Both the position numbers and the translations under genes were made by a program. Under the pieces are notes generated by a model. It did not search any database, was not told the origin of the DNA, and saw only the letters and a program-made list of their open reading frames with translations. DNA of 64,000 nt, taken from contig SDUX01000008.1 of assembly GCA_008729055.1 (NCBI GenBank), forward strand, positions 5,667,756 through 5,731,755, given 5' to 3'. The DNA comes from Pyropia haitanensis (lineage: Eukaryota; Rhodophyta; Bangiophyceae; Bangiales; Bangiaceae). Every line of letters starts with the position of its first letter. Positions within the stretch are counted from its first letter, which is position 1. Below, piece after piece: positions 61,001 to 64,000 of the stretch.

Positions 61001-64000
61001 TTGCCCATTTGTGTCCTAATTTGGCCCCCTTTTTGCCCACTTTTTGCCCACTTCTTACCCACTTCCTACCCACTTTTGCCCACTTTTGCCCACTTTTGCC
61101 CACTTTTGCGTCTACAGCGATGCTGCACACGATCCGGCGGCCGAATTGGCGCGCATACTTCGTTCCAGCCATAGATCCGCCCGCTCGATGTCCGAGGTTC
61201 GACCCCCACGGTCGTGCATGGGGTGGTAGGCCGCTTCTCACCCACTTTTGCCCACTGTTGCCCACTTTTGCCCACTTTTGCGTGTACAGCAATGCAGCAC
61301 GCGCTCCGGCGGCCGAATTGGCTCGCATCCTTTATTCCAGCCATACATCCGCCCGCTCGACGTCCGAGGTTCCACCCGCACCGTCGTGCATGGGGTGGTT
61401 GGCCGACCTGTTCGTTGGCGCGTCCGTTGGATGCAACGAGTGTTTTGTGGAGCGCCGGTTTCCACGTGTCAATTTTGTGGAATGGTTTTTGCCACGTGGG
61501 GGTCCCGACAGCCAGGTGTGACGGTCGGCGACAAAAGTTCCGCCCTCACACCGTCCACGCCAGTGTGACGGGCGGAACGCGCAGTGGACAGTTTGGGTGG
61601 CGGGGCGCACTTTGTGGCCACTGTTGGACCACTTTCTGGCGACTTTCGTCTCAATTTTCTTTGCAGTTATGGAAAGTTCTTGCCCCCAATTGCCCATTTG
61701 TGTCCTAATTTGGCCCCCTTTTTGCCCACTTTTTGCCCACTTCTTACCCACTTCCTACCCACTTTTGCCCACTTTTGCCCACTTTTGCCCACTTTTGCGT
61801 CTACAGCGATGCTGCACACGATCCGGCGGCCGAATTGGCGCGCATCCTTCGTTCCAGCCATAGATCCGCCCGCTCGATGTCCGAGGTTCGACCCCCACGG
61901 TCGTGCATGGGGTGGTAGGCCGCTTCTCACCCACTTTTGCCCACTGTTGCCCACTTTTGCCCACTTTTGCGTGTACAGCAATGCAGCACGCGCTCCGGCG
62001 GCCGAATTGGCTCGCATCCTTTATTCCAGCCATACATCCGCCCGCTCGACGTCCGAGGTTCCACCCGCACCGTCGTGCATGGGGTGGTTGGCCGACCTGT
62101 TCGTTGGCGCGTCCGTTGGATGCAACGAGTGTTTTGTGGAGCGCCGGTTTCCACGTGTCAATTTTGTGGAATGGTTTTTGCCACGTGGGGGTCCCGACAG
62201 CCAGGTGTGACGGTCGGCGACAAAAGTTCCGCCCTCACACCGTCCACGCCAGTGTGACGGGCGGAACGCGCAGTGGACAGTTTGGGTGGCGGGGCGCACT
62301 TTGTGGCCACTGTTGGACCACTTTCTGGCGACTTTCGTCTCAATTTTCTTTGCAGTTATGGAAAGTTCTTGCCCCCAATTGCCCATTTGTGTCCTAATTT
62401 GGCCCCCTTTTTGCCCACTTTTTGCCCACTTCTTACCCACTTCCTACCCACTTTTGCCCACTTTTGCCCACTTTTGCCCACTTTTGCGTCTACAGCGATG
62501 CTGCACACGATCCGGCGGCCGAATTGGCGCGCATCCTTCGTTCCAGCCATAGATCCGCCCGCTCGATGTCCGAGGTTCGACCCCCACGGTCGTGCATGGG
62601 GTGGTAGGCCGCTTCTCACCCACTTTTGCCCACTGTTGCCCACTTTTGCCCACTTTTGCGTGTACAGCAATGCAGCACGCGCTCCGGCGGCCGAATTGGC
62701 TCGCATCCTTTATTCCAGCCATACATCCGCCCGCTCGACGTCCGAGGTTCCACCCGCACCGTCGTGCATGGGGTGGTTGGCCGACCTGTTCGTTGGCGCG
62801 TCCGTTGGATGCAACGAGTGTTTTGTGGAGCGCCGGTTTCCACGTGTCAATTTTGTGGAATGGTTTTTGCCACGTGGGGGTCCCGACAGCCAGGTGTGAC
62901 GGTCGGCGACAAAAGTTCCGCCCTCACACCGTCCACGCCAGTGTGACGGGCGGAACGCGCAGTGGACAGTTTGGGTGGCGGGGCGCACTTTGTGGCCACT
63001 GTTGGACCACTTTCTGGCGACTTTCGTCTCAATTTTCTTTGCAGTTATGGAAAGTTCTTGCCCCCAATTGCCCATTTGTGTCCTAATTTGGCCCCCTTTT
63101 TGCCCACTTTTTGCCCACTTCTTACCCACTTCCTACCCACTTTTGCCCACTTTTGCCCACTTTTGCCCACTTTTGCGTCTACAGCGATGCTGCACACGAT
63201 CCGGCGGCCGAATTGGCGCGCATCCTTCGTTCCAGCCATAGATCCGCCCGCTCCATGTCCGAGGTTCGACCCCCACGGTCGTGCATGGGGTGGTAGGCCG
63301 CTTCTCACCCACTTTTGCCCACTGTTGCCCACTTTTGCCCACTTTTGCGTGTACAGCAATGCAGCACGCGCTCCGGCGGCCGAATTGGCTCGCATCCTTT
63401 ATTCCAGCCATACATCCGCCCGCTCGACGTCCGAGGTTCCACCCGCACCGTCGTGCATGGGGTGGTTGGCCGACCCGTTCGTTGGCGCGTCCGTTGGATG
63501 CAACGAGTGTTTTGTGGAGCGCCGGTTTCCACGTGTCAATTTTGTGGAATGGTTTTTGCCACGTGGGGGTCCCGACAGCCAGGTGTGACGGTCGGCGACA
63601 AAAGTTCCGCCCTCACACCGTCCACGCCAGTGTGACGGGCGGAACGCGCAGTGGACAGTTTGGGTGGCGGGGCGCACTTTGTGGCCACTGTTGGACCACT
63701 TTCTGGCGACTTTCGCTCAATTTTCTTTGCAGTTATGGAAAGTTCTTGCCCCCAATTGCCCATTTGTGTCCTAATTTGGCCCCCTTTTTGCCCACTTTTT
63801 GCCCACTTCTTACCCACTTCCTACCCACTTTTGCCCACTTTTGCCCACTTTTGCCCACTTTTGCGTCTACAGCGATGCTGCACACGATCCGGCGGCCGAA
63901 TTGGCGCGCATCCTTCGTTCCAGCCATAGATCCGCCCGCTCCATGTCCGAGGTTCGACCCCCACGGTCGTGCATGCGGTGGTAGGCCGCTTCTCACCCAC
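55039..64000 (+). repeat. Regular satellite block IV (subfamily F2)
   Basis: Clean units with equivalent points from 55,386 through 63,651 in 688/689-bp steps, running off the right edge. It starts with the older F2 forms, then gains CACGGTCG (about 60,522), GATCCGG (61,132), AATGCAGC (61,296) and GCATCCTTCG (61,848) in the same order as block IIIb. CTCCATGTCC appears at about 63,254 and 63,942, as in units near 42.2, 44.3 and 47.1 kb. Confidence 0.93.

Larger units (their letters stand above)
5268..64000 (+). repeat. Tandem satellite array, 689-bp unit
   Basis: The same sequence recurs head-to-tail in one orientation from about 5,268 to the end of the window. In regular blocks, equivalent points recur every 689 bp (for example 19,224; 19,913; 20,602; 21,291), with 688-bp steps where a single base is missing. 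From 19,224 to 49,527 there are 44 consecutive steps averaging about 688.7 bp. The array enters part-way through a unit at its left end and continues past the right edge. 689 is not divisible by 3, and every unit is open in several frames on both strands, so the open frames do not indicate protein coding. Within a unit: a decamer run, two related 165-bp segments, paired CACGTG sites, a hairpin, and a pyrimidine-rich stretch, each listed separately for one reference unit. Confidence 0.97.

Noticed and set aside
5683..64000. Repeated open frames of 60-270 codons in each satellite unit, for example a 208-codon frame on the plus strand
   Set aside because: All frames on both strands are open in a GC-rich unit, 689 is not a multiple of 3, one-base deletions are tolerated, and no protein family is recognisable. 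They are a consequence of base composition.
5268..64000. CRISPR array
   Set aside because: The repeated unit is hundreds of bases with no short repeat/unique spacer structure, and the setting is eukaryotic.
5268..64000. rDNA or 5S repeat
   Set aside because: No segment resembles conserved rRNA sequence, and the unit is filled with decamers and inverted repeats unlike any rRNA spacer I recognise.

Overview
The window has two unlike parts. Positions 1 to about 5,267 are extremely GC-rich, intron-poor-looking eukaryotic genic DNA. From about 5,268 to the right end (64,000) it is one tandem satellite array in a single orientation, with a basic unit of 689 bp (sometimes 688), interrupted by one 941-base run of N. 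Very long GCC/GGC triplet tracts, poly-C and poly-G runs up to 21 bases, Ala/Gly/Pro-rich reading frames, a Golgi-type glycosyltransferase and a large satellite all point to a GC-rich eukaryote. An alga is my best guess, for example a bangiophyte red alga (Porphyra/Pyropia type), with a volvocine green alga or haptophyte as alternatives; this is inference only. Nothing looks prokaryotic, viral or toxin-related.

Genic part (1-5,267). Both recognisable genes read on the minus strand. The first runs off the left edge and carries the hallmark C-terminal block of the GT61 (DUF563) glycosyltransferase family, including a VGVHGANLVNA motif. It is preceded by a low-complexity stem and a plausible type II membrane anchor. 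It contains two in-frame UGA codons and at least one frameshift, so it is either a decayed copy or a poorly polished sequence. The second (about 3,064-4,990) is an Ala/Leu-rich, probably helical protein that I do not recognise; its frame changes at homopolymer runs. A 180-base stretch of ordinary sequence separates it from the array.

Satellite part (5,268-64,000). The repeat has three nested levels. A 10/11-bp word (CCCACTTTTG) lies within a 165-bp segment that occurs twice per unit at an exact 172-bp offset (about 90% identical, no gaps), and this pair lies within the 689-bp unit (close to 4 x 172). Each unit also has a 15-bp-stem hairpin, two CACGTG palindromes 30 bp apart, runs of G on the minus strand that fit the G-quadruplex consensus, and T-tracts in helical phase. 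Regular blocks lie at 5,268-9,732, 15,585-18,018, 19,119-49,790 and 55,039-64,000. Between them are scrambled, indel-rich stretches (9,733-15,584; 49,790-55,038) and the N gap. Diagnostic single-base variants are gained in order from about 32.6 to 38.8 kb and lost in roughly the reverse order from 46 to 51 kb. This layered pattern resembles expansion from the middle of centromeric arrays. The open reading frames that fill the array are by-products of a GC-rich repeat and are not annotated as genes.

The most interesting object is the satellite: a nested, probably curved and G4-capable repeat that could be a centromeric or subtelomeric candidate. No function can be shown from sequence alone.
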